From Patiria pectinifera (lineage: Eukaryota; Echinodermata; Asteroidea; Valvatida; Asterinidae): DNA of 64,000 bases. The stretch covers positions 10,749,281-10,813,280 of the forward strand of contig CM057144.1 in NCBI GenBank assembly GCA_029964075.1, written 5' to 3'. How positions within the stretch are numbered: the stretch's first letter is position 1; each line of letters opens with the position of its first letter. This document shows positions 49,501 to 53,464 of this stretch, one piece after another. The notes under the pieces were generated by a model. The model ran no database searches, had not been told where the DNA came from, and was given only the letters and a program-made list of their open reading frames with translations. A program made the translations under genes and the position numbers.

Positions 49501-50877
49501 CGAGCAATTGTAGAATTGTTATTCAACGCATCCTCTAGCCCCCGCCAACAAATCGCCGACGCGGAATAACGCCATTGCCTCAAGGCGGGGAGAGTTCAAC
49601 GATTCATCAAAATATCGAGATTGGTACATTTTTTTCCGGTCTAAAATTTCATTGTGAAAATAAAATAATTAATAAAACCAGAACTGAAATCCAACATACC
49701 AGTGTTACCATTTTGTTAAGTGTACACATGTTTATCAGTTTTGGAAAATTTTAGGACTGTCACAGTGAAACGAGTTATGTATTCCTTCTACTCTTATACA
49801 ACAGATATTATATTACGGACCCTAACGGTGGTGGGCAACTGGCGTCTTATGTTCCCCGCTATACTCAGCAAGCCTTTGATGCTGCCACATTTGACGATGG
49901 CAGTGTCGATCATACAGATGCCGATGAGGAAGATGAAAACCAGGACTCTCCATCAGGAAGCGTACTCTCCATAAGCAAAACAAAAGGTGCTGAAGCCTCC
50001 TCATTGGATGGTGGATCTACTCGTGATGAATCTCCCCCTGCTTGTCCTTTAGTGAGCCCTGCTACTGTTGAGAAGTTGGTACATCCAACTATGCACGTGG
50101 GGAGCTCTGTATGCCTCGACAAGGAGGTTGATGAACGGGCGGAGATGCTGACGTTCCAAAATGGAAAGGGCAGCCCACAAACAATCGGAGGTAAGTGCCA
50201 TGACCTGGGTTCAATCTCATTAAGCTTGTTAAAGCGCAGTCGTAAAAAAGAAAGTTGCTAGAAAGAATTGCTTTCAGTCATTCATTAAAATTTGCACCCA
50301 TTTAGTATCTACAAATCCTTATAATGGTAAATCTCTGCCAAAAAAAAAGAAATCTGTCATCTTGGTTAAAATGCGGGTAATAACGTATATGTAAAACATA
50401 ATCAGAATTTGGGAAAATGATCTCATTTTTACAAACGAGTTTTTCTGGCTCAGATCTGAATAAAGGTATGTAGACAGTTCTTGATATTTTGTAGACAAAT
50501 GTTACATGGTGGCCAATCGTAAGGCGTGAACACGATACACGTGCAACATATTGGAAGATATCATGTTTTCTTGTAACGACTGTGTTCGGCTATTGTTTGG
50601 TGCTTGGTTACCGGCTTCATAAATATGCTTATAAATGGTGGGCATACAAAATTAATCCGAGACATATGATTTCCACCAACCATGATTAATGTCTTCAGCT
50701 CACCAAAAAGATTGACAATTTAATTCCCCTGCTCGACAAGCAATAAGTGTAATCTATTGCCATGAATAGTGTAGCCTACTCTAACCACATAATAAATTGA
50801 AGTTTTAATTTCTCTGTTTTCTTTATTTCTATATTTCTTCAGAATATCAAGAAGATGTTTGCGACACAAAGTTGTAG
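372..50877 (+). CDS. Giant multi-exon single-pass receptor-like protein (5' incomplete): FN3-like, cadherin/VCBS-like, EGF, TM
   Basis: I joined 36 exons by AG/GT sites and phase: 372-570, 1028-1134, 3424-3601, 4051-4755, 5210-5476, 5792-6064, 6690-6980, 7077-7180, 7620-7835, 8084-8258, 8383-8531, 8658-8774, 9796-9951, 11442-11739, 12543-12694, 14456-14634, 14785-14914, 15807-16017, 16874-17070, 17483-17666, 18391-18561, 18962-19184, 19467-19546, 19828-19953, 20695-20845, 21394-21536, 21934-22022, 22445-22649, 23709-23876, 45473-45615, 45990-46229, 47008-47179, 47715-47937, 49236-49331, 49805-50190, 50843-50877. They total 6939 nt, 2312 residues plus stop, with no internal stop. The start and signal peptide lie left of the window. 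The order is FN3-like repeats, a Cys-rich region, two furin sites, VCBS-like modules, EGF, one transmembrane helix and an acidic tail, which implies a cell-surface adhesion or receptor role. I cannot name an orthologue. A short exon could have been missed. Confidence 0.88.
1284..1790. mobile_element. Foldback MITE flanked by TA (Tc1/mariner-like ends)
   Basis: Termini CAGGGTGGATA and its inverse (TATCCACCCTG, with small differences) are flanked by TA on both sides, the target of Tc1/mariner elements. The arms are long, roughly 200 bp each: 'aaccgagatattattgctaattgga', 'gattcacatg', 'gagattcaaccct', 'catgatcagggtgtcatttta' and 'gaccaattttatgaaagg' all recur inverted in mirror order. The central loop has no coding capacity. 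It lies in the intron 1135-3423 of the receptor gene. Arm divergence is small, so it may be fairly young. Confidence 0.85.
2494..2537 (-). ncRNA. Hammerhead ribozyme-like motif of a Penelope-type element
   Basis: On the minus strand the order is GTCTC, CTGACGA, a stem-loop (TGACTAG / CTAGTC with loop AGCAGG), GAAAC, GTT, GAGAC. GTCTC and GAGAC pair as stem I. CTGANGA and GAAA are the conserved hammerhead core. GTT sits at the NUH cleavage position. Stem III is reduced to the self-complementary ACGT, as in minimal hammerheads of Penelope-like retroelements, which are thought to act as dimers. The plus-strand form (CAACGTTTCGACT...ATCGTCAGGAG) is the familiar Penelope end signature. Flanking sequence 2391-2490 has three short AGTTCT/AGAACT hairpins. 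No reverse transcriptase is nearby, so this is a relic terminus. Confidence 0.7.
7280..7490 (+). pseudogene. Decayed duplicate of receptor exon 7077-7180 in the following intron
   Basis: The segment 'atatctctccacccattcagacaaggatgtgtataggccctgcctatgac' resembles the exon end at 7129-7180 (the DITPP...GPFYDM part) base by base with scattered changes. A second fragment near 7455 ('cagaacagtgaaactcctctgtcagctatttttctc') resembles the exon's front part. Neither has a clean frame. They look like an old local duplication of the exon, now non-functional. Confidence 0.5.
8383..16017 (+). CDS. Receptor exons 11-18: cysteine-rich, possible ConA-like lectin region
   Basis: Eight exons (8383-8531, 8658-8774, 9796-9951, 11442-11739, 12543-12694, 14456-14634, 14785-14914, 15807-16017) encode residues about 839-1302. 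There are strand-rich segments such as '[18 protein letters not shown]' and '[19 protein letters not shown]', which look like concanavalin-type beta-sandwich strands. There are also Cys clusters: 'GICQCCY', 'CPQCDC' and '[17 protein letters not shown]'. An acidic Ser/Thr-rich insert in exon 11442-11739 may be a loop or mucin-like spacer. I do not recognise a defined family, so the lectin-like call is a guess from pattern only. The exons are supported by phase continuity with both neighbours. Confidence 0.72.
10020..10290 (-). repeat. tRNA-related SINE-like repeat
   Basis: On the minus strand there is a B-box-like GGATCGAATCC (plus strand 'gggattcgatcccgg' near 10225-10245) behind a tRNA-like head. 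It is followed by a body with 'gggaggaaaagcccagaagaatattctggggaaaaccca'. This style of repeat is common in marine invertebrate genomes. The family is not named here. Confidence 0.45.
10463..10580. repeat. Trinucleotide run plus 'tagcgc' interspersed repeat
   Basis: A run of (ATA)n then (AGA)n at 10470-10510 leads into 'cattaacatagcgcaatatgaatcaaagattcctcaaagcgctt'. It resembles the 'tcttatatagcgc...ctcaaggcgct' repeats at 19965 and 38807. Confidence 0.45.
10660..10960. repeat. Interspersed repeat sharing blocks with 34760-35310
   Basis: Blocks 'gtgtggacttccaaacaaaagatgtccacac', 'ttcaacccaatttttttctatgattccctt' and 'atgcctctaaacctgttttccag' recur at 34770-34985 and again at 35095-35310, partly rearranged. 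The GTGTGGAC / GTCCACAC pairs give short hairpins. No coding capacity is seen. Confidence 0.55.
11140..11340. repeat. Repeat copy related to 12700-12880
   Basis: 'ttgtattgtaagtg...gatgcagtgtga...gattgtggcttgttcgtgaccaagaca' matches 12715-12850 with many substitutions, in the same orientation. Both copies lie in successive introns of the receptor gene, so either a dispersed family or a local duplication is possible. Confidence 0.45.
12174..12410 (+). repeat. tRNA-Leu(CAA)-derived SINE
   Basis: The head resembles a tRNA-Leu gene. It has an A box TGGCCGAGCGGTTGAGAGC (12183-12201), an anticodon loop CTCAAGC with CAA (12210-12212), a long variable arm, and a B box GGGTTCGAGTACC (12243-12255). An unrelated body follows, then an (ATTG)n tail at about 12368-12400. 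Head mismatches and the tail argue for a SINE rather than a working tRNA gene. It lies in the intron before exon 12543-12694. Confidence 0.75.
12695..14455. other. Long A/T-rich intron
   Basis: There is no coding sequence. It contains the repeat at 12700-12880 and, at 13080-14120, many short A-rich runs of the form 'aaaaatag' ('gcaaaaaatagtccat', 'caaaaaatagcgtgc', 'gaaaaatagg') that look like a degenerate dispersed or tandem repeat. Confidence 0.5.
15480..15560. repeat. Poly-C tract in a low-complexity intron segment
   Basis: A run of about 15 C at 15495-15510, flanked by 'gcgccctctaacg' and 'ggtccgcccttggtgccctcc'. It resembles the poly-C transposon ends near 36390 and 63850. No gene is seen. 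Confidence 0.4.
16874..19953 (+). CDS. Receptor exons 19-24: second FN3-like block and first furin site
   Basis: Exons 16874-17070 and 17483-17666 return to the FN3-like pattern: '[11 protein letters not shown]', '[11 protein letters not shown]', then '[17 protein letters not shown]'. Exons 18391-18561, 18962-19184, 19467-19546 and 19828-19953 carry a linker and further beta-rich sequence. The last exon holds [10 protein letters not shown], a strong proprotein-convertase (furin) consensus; cleavage would fall after about residue 1615. Cleavage is expected in the secretory pathway and could leave a two-chain receptor. Phase continuity is complete. The intron after 17666 contains duplicated copies of the 17483-17666 exon, listed separately. 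Confidence 0.8.
17556..18110 (+). repeat. Tandem array of receptor-exon fragments (about 150-bp unit)
   Basis: The 3' part of exon 17483-17666, with its donor and the following (AGAC)-rich intron start, is repeated downstream. Units begin near 17556, 17714, 17868 and 18010. Copies 2 and 3 keep the frame ('[18 protein letters not shown]', '[20 protein letters not shown]') and the GGTAGGT donor. Copy 4 has a frameshift and a damaged donor. A fainter fifth copy lies near 18165-18220. None has a clear acceptor of its own. Confidence 0.85.
19965..20390. repeat. SINE-like repeat interrupted by a nested MITE
   Basis: 'ggagtcttatatagcgcacgtatctaccaa...ctcaaggcgctgg' followed, after the insertion, by 'atgtctat...aaataaagttcatgagaaatatgagacccattatgta' matches the uninterrupted copy at 38807-38990. 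This proves that the sequence in between was inserted later. Confidence 0.75.
20034..20249. mobile_element. MITE nested in a SINE
   Basis: Terminal inverted repeats are TACTCTCTAAATTCTAAAGAG and its near-perfect inverse at 20230-20249, 216 bp in all. The interior has further GTGAAA/TTTCAC inverted motifs. The empty-site counterpart at 38870 confirms the boundaries to within a few bases. No coding capacity, so it is non-autonomous. Confidence 0.75.
20695..22649 (+). CDS. Receptor exons 25-28: Cys-containing module ending in a second furin site
   Basis: Exons 20695-20845, 21394-21536, 21934-22022 and 22445-22649 encode residues about 1630-1825. A likely Cys pair lies in '[15 protein letters not shown]' and 'NVEVCSTWAP'. 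It is followed by [10 protein letters not shown], a second furin-type site with cleavage after about residue 1776. Its C-terminal part (ending '[11 protein letters not shown]') opens the first cadherin/VCBS-like module, which continues into exon 23709-23876. Two convertase sites about 160 residues apart could release or expose the segment between them. I do not recognise the module; a self-cleaving GAIN domain was considered, but no GPS-type Cys/Trp and HL[S/T] site is visible. Confidence 0.78.
22828..23585. repeat. Possible MITE bounded by a 27-bp inverted repeat
   Basis: 'acggattctacacacaaggataaacga' (22832-22860) recurs inverted as 'tcgttaatccttgtgtgtagaatccgt' (23552-23578). The interior has no ORF and the arms do not extend inward. 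It lies in the intron 22650-23708. Confidence 0.4.
23709..47179 (+). CDS. Receptor exons 29-32: cadherin/VCBS-like (tandem-95 type) modules
   Basis: Exons 23709-23876, 45473-45615, 45990-46229 and 47008-47179 encode residues about 1826-2066. The signatures are those of Big/cadherin-like 'tandem-95' or VCBS modules: '[18 protein letters not shown]', '[17 protein letters not shown]', 'RPINDIPVL', '[13 protein letters not shown]', and '[20 protein letters not shown]'. The first module is split by a 21.6-kb intron packed with transposons and a nested gene. The acceptor before 45990 is inferred from phase (gaaaag|cta), because a nearer 'cag' breaks the frame. The last exon starts an EGF module at '[11 protein letters not shown]'. 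The expected role is extracellular adhesion or calcium-dependent stiffness. Confidence 0.84.
24055..24096 (+). repeat. (GGTTC)n microsatellite
   Basis: About eight perfect units of a pentamer (ggttc, equally read as ttcgg). It lies just left of the LINE 3' end. Confidence 0.95.
24176..26868 (-). mobile_element. 5'-truncated LINE of the Jockey/CR1/L2 group
   Basis: A minus-strand non-LTR retrotransposon. It begins inside the endonuclease domain near 26868. After the coding region there is a short 3' UTR ending in 'aataaatgaacaatgaac', the kind of short repeat tail seen in CR1/L2-like LINEs, with no poly-A tract. It sits antisense in the large receptor intron. 5' truncation is the usual outcome of target-primed reverse transcription. 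Confidence 0.88.
24447..26868 (-). pseudogene. LINE ORF2 fragment: endonuclease C-terminus and reverse transcriptase, frame broken
   Basis: The frame starts in the C-terminal endonuclease ('[17 protein letters not shown]', then '[10 protein letters not shown]' with the conserved SDH). The reverse transcriptase follows, open to 24855: '[17 protein letters not shown]', '[16 protein letters not shown]', '[19 protein letters not shown]' and the catalytic FADDSNLF. Near 24855 two one-base deletions about 14 codons apart put two stops into the frame. The same frame then resumes and ends with a typical C-terminal '[10 protein letters not shown]' block at 24447. The copy is otherwise well preserved but inactive: truncated, lacking ORF1 and most of the endonuclease. 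Confidence 0.9.
27445..27600 (+). repeat. DIRS left inverted terminal repeat
   Basis: About 155 bp, inverted at 32635-32789 with a single-base indel. Contains 'catatcagcgcgcatgcgcac'-like sequence with a strong palindrome (GCGCATGCGC). Confidence 0.92.
27627..27728 (+). repeat. DIRS internal complementary region
   Basis: Bases 27627-27682 are the exact reverse complement of 27413-27468. Bases 27683-27728 are the exact reverse complement of 32756-32801. The two halves meet at 'ttagg|aattcc', where the left and right ends would be joined in the circular intermediate. Confidence 0.92.
27963..31100 (-). pseudogene. Decayed DIRS reverse transcriptase / RNase H (and perhaps recombinase) region
   Basis: Only fragments survive, nearly all on the minus strand. 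At 29741-29559 the frame contains 'MIDLVPW', resembling the conserved 'S..DLVPW' block of DIRS polymerases. At 29396-29031 '[18 protein letters not shown]' and, after a shift, 'LVRMDNSTV' plus 'PGTRS' resemble the RNase H part of DIRS polymerase (LVRTDNxTVVxYIxxxGGTRS). A tyrosine recombinase would be expected at 28.9-28.0 kb, but I cannot identify its catalytic residues. Many stops and shifts make the copy non-functional. Confidence 0.55.
31245..32574 (-). pseudogene. DIRS gag-like region, frame broken
   Basis: Minus-strand frames overlap in series: 32574-32209, 32354-31620, 32058-31570, 31627-31394 and 31427-31245. The first starts with Met in '[15 protein letters not shown]'. Pro/Ser-rich sequence is followed by an Arg/Ser-dipeptide stretch ('[17 protein letters not shown]') and then a compact tail. 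The position just inside the 5' inverted repeat and the basic composition fit a DIRS gag. A short direct repeat at 32333-32363 and 32390-32420 ('ccgtaattctcattggagaa') duplicates part of the start. At least two frame changes are needed, so no intact protein is encoded. Confidence 0.6.
32635..32789 (-). repeat. DIRS right inverted terminal repeat
   Basis: Reverse complement of 27445-27600 with one indel. The element's outer end continues to 32801 (ctgtaatggaatt). Confidence 0.92.
33102..33288. mobile_element. Pogo/Tigger-like MITE
   Basis: Termini CAGTCAAGTCTCGTTATAAC and, inverted, CAGTCGACTCTCGTTAGTAC are flanked by TA on both sides. The inner 'tgtttgttatatcagaattttgtat' is also repeated inverted or directly. 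It has no coding capacity and is 187 bp long. The sequence style matches the short derivatives of pogo-type transposons. Confidence 0.75.
34760..35320. repeat. Two tandem copies of an interspersed repeat
   Basis: Units at about 34770-34985 and 35095-35310 share 'tttcaacccaattttttttctatgattcc', 'tgcctctaaacctgttttccag', 'gtccacacaacgtc/gtccacataacgtc' and an 'acacacacac' run. A third, rearranged copy lies at 10660-10960. Confidence 0.6.
35734..36752. mobile_element. Non-autonomous DNA transposon with GGACAGAATTACC termini
   Basis: The outer inverted repeat is 'ccggtgtggaaggtaattctgtccccc' (35734-35762) against 'ggggggacagaattacctgtcacaccgg' (36720-36752). Internal inverted blocks, interleaved and partly outside the left end, include 'ttacggcgtggggttcggggcccgct' (35567) with 36575-36610, and 'gattctagatgctctgtggtgcgatctgaggca' (35636) with 36532-36565. 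Poly-C/G tracts and 'gggggacaxxxxxacc' motifs repeat throughout. This suggests two elements nested or recombined. No transposase frame is seen. Confidence 0.55.
37482..37487 (-). terminator. Possible poly(A) signal of the peptide gene
   Basis: AATAAA on the minus strand, about 430 nt past the stop codon. It is the nearest exact hexamer I see; the true end is unproven. Confidence 0.35.
37915..39337 (-). CDS. Secreted four-cysteine peptide precursor (70 aa, three exons), nested antisense in the receptor intron
   Basis: The exons are 39337-39256, 38578-38528 and 37994-37915 (stop TAA). Phases 1 and 1 match at both junctions, and the donors (GTAAAT, GTATGT) and acceptors (tttcgtag, ttttctctag) are good. 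The protein starts [19 protein letters not shown], a clear signal peptide with cleavage near Ala23-24. A hydrophilic propeptide ([17 protein letters not shown]) ends in an RxxR convertase-type site. The C-terminal 24 residues hold four cysteines as C-x6-C-x6-CC and end in EWQW. Exon boundaries follow the usual layout for secreted peptide genes: signal, pro, mature. A TATA box and 5' UTR exon lie upstream. It could be an antimicrobial, signalling or venom-like peptide. The sequence does not decide which, and I recognise no family. Confidence 0.78.
38807..39218 (-). repeat. tRNA-derived SINE in intron 2 of the peptide gene
   Basis: The minus-strand head has an A-box-like TGGTCCAATGGTTAGGG (39207-39191) and a B box GGTTCGAATCC (39163-39153). 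The body contains the 'gcgctatataagactcc' block shared with 19965, and the 3' end is an (ATT)n tail at 38820-38807. It lies between the signal-peptide exon and exon 2 of the peptide gene, in the same orientation. It is not a functional tRNA because the stems are imperfect. Confidence 0.7.
39549..39877. mobile_element. MITE with GGGGGCCATTCAGAAT termini
   Basis: 'gggggccattcagaattttcaatgt' at the left recurs inverted as 'acattgaacattctgaatggcccc' at the right, and inner blocks around 'gacccacccaccc' are also inverted. A CATGTACATGTAC run lies in the centre. It sits in the 5' UTR intron of the peptide gene and has no coding capacity. Confidence 0.65.
39910..40097. mobile_element. MITE with AAGCCCGGTTCA termini
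   Basis: 'aaagcccggttcaacatactccacgcgaatgcgaacgcg' is matched inverted by 'cgcgttcgctttcgcgccgagtatgaatcgggctt'. The interior is rich in GCGAA/TTCGC motifs. About 190 bp, non-coding, in the 5' UTR intron of the peptide gene. Confidence 0.65.
40299..40370 (-). other. 5' UTR exon of the nested peptide gene
   Basis: On the minus strand a TATA box is followed by about 75-100 nt ending in a strong donor (C|GTAAGTATT at 40298). The matching acceptor is near 39386 (ttgttctttttctcttttggcgacag), which leads through a 48-nt leader to the ATG at 39337. The exact transcription start is estimated. Confidence 0.6.
40399..40406 (-). promoter_or_regulatory. TATA box of the nested peptide gene
   Basis: TATATAAA on the minus strand, in context GAAATATATAAACTTCC. 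It is about 30 nt upstream of the proposed 5' UTR exon and in the right orientation for the secreted-peptide gene. Confidence 0.6.
40690..44826. mobile_element. Large palindromic, partly tandem non-autonomous DNA transposon complex
   Basis: The outer ends match inverted: 'agaaaggtgttaa...agtgcctacttcataattcagcgtggttt' near 40690-40745 and its inverse near 44790-44826. Inside is a direct duplication of about 700 bp (40738-41440 and 41803-42515, over 90% alike by eye). A block of about 330 bp occurs three times: 41450-41780 (+), 42585-42915 (-) and 44140-44475 (+). An inner TIR element lies at 42915-44150. Each 700-bp unit carries an imperfect palindrome with TTGGTCGGCCGACCA. No transposase frame is seen. 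The large arms would extrude as a cruciform and may be hard to assemble. Confidence 0.7.
42915..44150. mobile_element. Inner TIR element of about 1.2 kb
   Basis: 'tttacaggcctacatttcccagggcagcagcaaagttaaaatagagtaaatagcgac' is matched inverted by the sequence ending 'tgtagccctgtaaa' at 44150. The TIRs are about 55 bp. The interior includes a 12-bp tandem repeat at 43093-43170 (gattcagcccgt and variants). It splits the inverted flanking blocks symmetrically. No transposase is seen. Confidence 0.65.
47436..47477 (+). repeat. (CAGA)n microsatellite
   Basis: Imperfect cagacagacagacagatagacagagacagacagaca run in the intron after exon 47008-47179. Confidence 0.85.
47715..47937 (+). CDS. Receptor exon 33: EGF-like pair
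   Basis: The exon completes the EGF module begun in 47008-47179 ('[16 protein letters not shown]', the classic CxCxxGWxGxxCE ending). A second EGF-like unit of calcium-binding style follows, starting '[17 protein letters not shown]'. That second unit ends atypically ('[13 protein letters not shown]') and runs straight into the juxtamembrane stretch 'LNWR'. Acceptor aaacaaag and donor gtcagt both fit. EGF modules next to the membrane are common in animal adhesion receptors. Confidence 0.9.
48570..48970. repeat. Foldback repeat in the EGF-TM intron
   Basis: 'ttcgggccattacaatgcagtgcgacaccaagagtttgccacagagag' (48590) recurs inverted at 48910-48955, with 'ggtcgac' further in also mirrored. This is probably a MITE with a loop of about 200 bp. 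No coding. Confidence 0.55.
49236..49331 (+). CDS. Receptor exon 34: transmembrane helix and stop-transfer
   Basis: This short exon is preceded by a good polypyrimidine tract (ttgtttttttcccattccatttcaaag). In the phase set by the previous exon it encodes a hydrophobic helix, '[20 protein letters not shown]', followed by '[10 protein letters not shown]', a classic stop-transfer sequence. The overlapping open frame in another phase, which reads as a Trp/Cys-rich peptide, is a shadow. The donor gtaagt sits inside the AAG codons and joins exactly to 49805. Confidence 0.92.
49805..50877 (+). CDS. Receptor exons 35-36: acidic cytoplasmic tail and stop
   Basis: Exons 49805-50190 and 50843-50877 encode the cytoplasmic tail of about 140 residues. 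It begins [12 protein letters not shown], contains the acidic run '[14 protein letters not shown]' and Ser/Pro-rich stretches, and ends '[11 protein letters not shown]' at TAG 50875-50877. Several tyrosines (YYITD, YVPRY, EYQE) could be signalling sites, but no defined motif is certain. The junctions are exact: G plus AA gives GAA at the last join. A shorter reading of the same exon in another frame is a shadow. Confidence 0.88.
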
Positions 50878-52964
50878 AGATGGACCCAACCATTTTGCGT
50901 CTGCTACAGGTCAAATAGCGTGATGTCAACGGTTATGTACATGTAGTTGTATTACATTTTAACGCATGTTTAATAGCACCTAAAGATAACAAATAGATAA
51001 ACTGTCATTTTAGACATTTTTGTTGTTCATCTTCGATGTACCAATTTTGTCAGTATGTCGAGGGTGGAGTCTCAAAGCACCTTTTGGTGTCCTGATTGGA
51101 GAGACGTTCTTAGGACATAAGGGAGAAGCAAATGCAGTCCATCTTACACGGATACTCATTGCTGATAGGCCAATAAATGTTGTAATATGAATCATATTTG
51201 CTTTATAGGAGGGAAGTTTGCCATGTTATTTTGGAGACTTATTCCAAATATGCAAACATTGTTAAAGTAGAGCCATACAAATGAAGAGCATTTTTGACGT
51301 CCAAGACACAGGATACCAAAGTACATTGAAGTTTACTTCATCGCGTAATTTTCTTGGCGAAATGCTATATCTGTTGCATATAAATTACATTGATGAAACG
51401 AAACTTCCTAATATTTTAAGAATTAGCGACAGATTTGGAAACTATTGCTAACAATTGTAAAATTACTATTTTTACTCTATTTACGGTCATCTGTGCATAT
51501 ATTTTATACAGGTGGATTGCCTTAAAAACGGCGGTGGAAGAAAGTTGTTCAGTTATTTTATTGTAAACGCATTGTTTACCCAGATTCTTTTTTACAAATT
51601 ACTCATATATAATCTCTGATTATTTTAAAATCTAAGTAGTTGCTTCATTTGTGATGATGTTGCTCATGAGCTCTGACATGTTTTGCCGAGATTTGAGGCA
51701 GAGAGTAAGTAGATGCTATAAGCCTACATTAAACCATGCGCCATCGAATGGAGTCATTTTCAGCCTGCGTTTAACATTTAATAATTGGTATTTACATTTA
51801 AGAATTAATATTTTACCATTTATTAAAAAAATTCCGTGCACCTTTCTATCAATAATAAATTTACAAACTTTCAAAATTGTCTGTTAAATTGAGAAAATGC
51901 CCCTAGCCTACTTTTCACATATCTGCACTGATTTTCCCATACCTTCTGTATCAGTCTTTTGAGAGTTTAGAAGGAAGAGGTCTGTTAAAAAAGAAAGGTA
52001 CAGAAAAGTCGGACAACATACCGTCTGGGTTTTTTTTTTTCATTTTGGCACTCTGGTATTTTCTTGTTCTCAACTCAAGGAACAAAAATGATATGCTGAG
52101 TATTATACATAGGGTCTAAAGAACACCGAACTTGTACCAATTGAAATGCAAGAATCTTTAACTTATTCGTCGCCACGATGTTTGTGCAATTTCAATATTG
52201 CTTAAAAAGACACTGCTATGCAACCGATATGTTTGAAGGTGCTGATCTCCATCTTTCAGAATATGTAGTACATTGCAATGTTTATGTAAATGTATCCAGT
52301 TCCAATACTATGATATTAATTCGAAATGACTAGCATGGTAGACTTTTTAAAACCATATACTCCGATTGATGTCAGAATTAACCTCAATAAAAGTAGACAG
52401 AAACCCGAGTTGTGTGTGTATATGTGCCACAGCTTCAAGTTTAATTTAAGACAATTCACCGGAATACCAAAACATAGGGCAAACCGGAAGCATTAGGTAG
52501 TACTCATGTCCACCGTAATTCATCAGTGAATATTGATATCGATATCTACCACTACATGTACATGTATTACGAGAATACCGGAATACAAAAAAAACAGGTA
52601 GGGCAAACCGGAAACATAAGTTACGCCCAAACTCAAAAAGGACTCAGTGATAACGATAACCACGATATGGATAGTGATACCCAAGACCATTATCCACACA
52701 AACCATCCACAAAGAACGCAACAATGACGCAACAATGACTCAGTGATAACGATAACCACAATATAGATAGTGATACCCATGACCACTGTCCACACAAACC
52801 ATCAATAAGGAACGCAACAGTGTAAATGTTCTCTACTCAATTGGAATCGCTCCAGTAAAACTATAGACCATGAAGGTCAACAAATTAGTTATTCCAGAAA
52901 ACTTTCTTAGAATAGTAAATTACAATCAATAGTTCCAACCGCTGGAACTATGCGGCCGGTATAA
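50878..52964. other. 3' flank of the receptor gene, no further gene seen
   Basis: AATAAA occurs at 51854-51859 and 52386-52391 on the plus strand; either could be the receptor poly(A) signal. Local duplications follow: 'gataacgataaccac...gatagtgatacccaxgaccatta' occurs at 52648-52735 and 52743-52830, and 'accggaata...agggcaaaccggaa' at 52459-52493 and 52577-52615. Otherwise it is A/T-rich and featureless. Confidence 0.55.
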
Positions 52965-53464
52965 CCCGTGTGGGATATTATACAAATATTGAATGCTTCG
53001 AGTGGTGTGGTAAAACTAGCCTCCCGAGGTGATCCATGGACCATTCTATTTTCCCGAGGACTTCACCACGAGATAAAGCATTCAATATTTGTTTTATAAC
53101 ACTTCACACACAGATTCTGCTTGATTTTAATATTTAAAATTATTTAAATCTGAACACAGTTGAAATAAACTTCAATTTCAATACAAAATTGGTGGAAAAT
53201 GTATTTCTCTCTTAAAAACTACCCCTTCACAAAATGTTTGAACCCAAGTCTGCGGCGCGCTCTCTTTGGAATAATAAGCCTTTCTTTTGATACGTCACGC
53301 ATCACGTGACAAAACAAACCCGCCATTTTGGTTGGCAAACTACCGATGTTGACAAATCTCGTTTCCCGCGCAATTCGAGTTTCACAGCAGCTGAACAGTC
53401 CGCTGACGTGACGTTCGTAAGTCTCTTGAAAATACGAAAGGTGAAAGCGGCCGGCGGCGTCACA

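Noticed and set aside
53306..53464. N-terminal extension of the THAP transposase from an upstream ATG
   Set aside because: THAP domains start at the protein N-terminus, and the ATG at 53465 places the first cysteines correctly; the extension has no domain.
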